From positions 192,074-256,073 of the forward strand of contig LSRX01000678.1 of assembly GCA_001939145.1 (NCBI GenBank): 64,000 bases of DNA. The letters run 5' to 3'. This DNA comes from Symbiodinium microadriaticum (lineage: Eukaryota > Sar > Dinophyceae > Suessiales > Symbiodiniaceae). Below the pieces are notes generated by a model. That model was not told where the DNA came from, did not search any database, and worked only from the letters and a program-made list of their open reading frames with translations. Position numbers and translations under genes: made by a program. This document shows, piece after piece, positions 63,064 through 64,000 of the stretch (its first letter is position 1; the number at the start of each line of letters is the position of its first letter).

Positions 63064-63645
63064 GTAAACGGCGTTTCTATTGCCAACACGCTTGCAGCAG
63101 AAGAAGTGCCGGCTGTTTCCATGCCTCTGGATGCTCTCAGGGCAGTGTTCGGACTAAGACCAGAAGGCTTTGCAAACGGCCTCCTTGCTAAGGATGCGCC
63201 AGCGCCCCCTGCACAAAGTCCCGAGGCTGACTGGTGGAGTGTTACAGGGTATGTCATTTGCGGTTGCACGTGCCGACTGTGTGAAGGAGCACATCAGCAG
63301 CCAAAGACGCAGGGAGCAGGACCGAATGTAGTGGCACTTTGGCAAGATGACCGACGTTCATCGTGCTACTTGATGCGAAATAAAGTCATGCAAGGAGCCT
63401 GGAAAGGGGCTGCCTCTCAAGCCGTCGGTGCGTTCTCCCATCGCCATCTGTGTTTGCGCTGTGTGATCTGCCGCCGTGTGCGTAAATTGTATCTTCGCTA
63501 CTGCTTCAGAAGTCTTCACTACTCTTGCAAGGTCGCGGGGCAAATTGTAGCATGCTTGGGGGTTGCAGCAAACTTACTCCTCCTTGTCAACTCAATCCAT
63601 GCAGACCTGGTCACCTTCCGCACTCTTCTGAAACAGATTTTCTGA
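63064..63645 (+). CDS. Unidentified gene, candidate exon(s)
   Basis: The frame open from before 63106 reads SIANTLAAEEVPAVSMPLDA, LRAVFGLRPEGFANGLLAKD and APPAQSPEADWWSVTGYV. After about 63255 it becomes Cys/Arg-rich (CLRCVICRRVRKLYLRYCF) and ends in a hydrophobic helix (IVACLGVAANLLLLVNSI). The first part is the best supported; the rest may be intron. No family is recognised. Confidence 0.4.
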   Translation, partial: VNGVSIANTLAAEEVPAVSMPLDALRAVFGLRPEGFANGLLAKDAPAPPAQSPEADWWSVTGYVICGCTCRLCEGAHQQPKTQGAGPNVVALWQDDRRSSCYLMRNKVMQGAWKGAASQAVGAFSHRHLCLRCVICRRVRKLYLRYCFRSLHYSCKVAGQIVACLGVAANLLLLVNSIHADLVTFRTLLKQIF

Positions 63646-63699
63646 GTTCCTCGGCGTTTCGGCTGCCGGCAGGTCGGGGTGGCTACCTTCTGGTCTGGA

Positions 63700-63900
63700 A
63701 CGAGGGGTGGGTGGGAAAGGCAGGTGGAGGCGGCAAGGTGGCTGGAGGCAAAATTGCCGGAGACAGGTGGCTGCTAGCAAAGGCGGCTCGAGGCGTGCAG
63801 GGCTGGAGCAGCTGGTCGGGGGGCACAGGCCGGCACAGGTGACGACGGAGAGGCGGGGAACCGAAACACAGGTGGCTGGGAGGCGGTGACGGTGGAGGCA
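63700..63900. repeat. Degenerate GGTGGC/GGAGGC-rich repeat
   Basis: Imperfect copies of caggtggctggaggc and related words (at about 63721, 63737, 63764 and 63871). Probably an eroded minisatellite of about 15-30 bp units. Frames here are by-products. Confidence 0.6.
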
Positions 63901-64000
63901 CAGGTCAAAGGGTTTCTTGCTCTTGCATGCCGGTGCATGTCTCAGGCCTTTGCGTGCGCACTTGTTCGCCAGTCCCCCTTGGTACTGGGTCGAAGCTCGG

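Noticed and set aside
1-64000. CRISPR arrays, bacterial operons, ribosome binding sites
   Set aside because: Spliced eukaryotic genes throughout; none of the repeats has unique spacers.

Overview
The window looks like nuclear DNA of a dinoflagellate, most likely a peridinin-plastid alga of the Symbiodiniaceae type. Four things point there. Every securely recognised gene lies on the + strand, as in dinoflagellate unidirectional gene arrays. Introns that can be fixed by homology or reading frame mostly start with GC, sometimes GT and once GA, and almost all end in AG followed by G. One protein has a signal peptide followed by a Phe-led transit-peptide-like stretch, as in plastid import in this group. 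Repeats and a LINE fill much of the space between genes. No species assignment is attempted.

Layout. 1-7965: a non-LTR retrotransposon (LINE) flanked on both sides by related 64-bp minisatellite units. It carries an apurinic-type endonuclease, a reverse transcriptase, C2H2-like zinc fingers and, unusually, a ubiquitin-specific-protease (peptidase C19) domain. Its parts lie in alternating, overlapping reading frames. 8318-11207: multi-exon flavin monooxygenase, apparently without its first exon. 12.1-12.45 kb: minisatellite. 13.6-16.6 kb: a divergent Hsp70 in many small exons. 16.6-26.6 kb: scattered, unidentified coding-like exons plus repeats. 27.4-28.5 kb: AGC-type protein kinase. 28.9-30.0 kb: plastid-targeted membrane protein. 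30.2-41.8 kb: several unidentified multi-exon genes. 42.8-43.7 kb: histidine phosphatase. 44.5-46.0 kb: HemW-like radical SAM protein. 46.7-50.2 kb: unidentified exons. 50.6-52.6 kb: acidic/RS-rich splicing-type protein. 53.2-55.25 kb: disordered protein and membrane-tail exons. 55560-56410: PHF5A/Rds3, a core U2 snRNP SF3b protein, fully resolved into seven exons. 57-59.7 kb (perhaps to 61.86 kb): polyglutamine/proline-rich protein. 61.9-63.6 kb: unidentified exons and a degenerate repeat.

The genes are not an operon or pathway. The closest functional link is the RS-rich protein and PHF5A, both pre-mRNA-splicing types, within 5 kb. Compact, nearly intronless genes (histidine phosphatase, HemW, the plastid protein) alternate with genes broken into tiny exons. 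Two of the compact genes carry a short motif just upstream that resembles the 3' half of the dinoflagellate spliced leader, so they may have come back from mRNA; this is only suggestive.

Limits. Exon limits for unidentified genes were judged by eye from reading-frame texture and AG|G acceptors and are approximate. Several 'candidate' entries may merge or split genes. No database search was possible.
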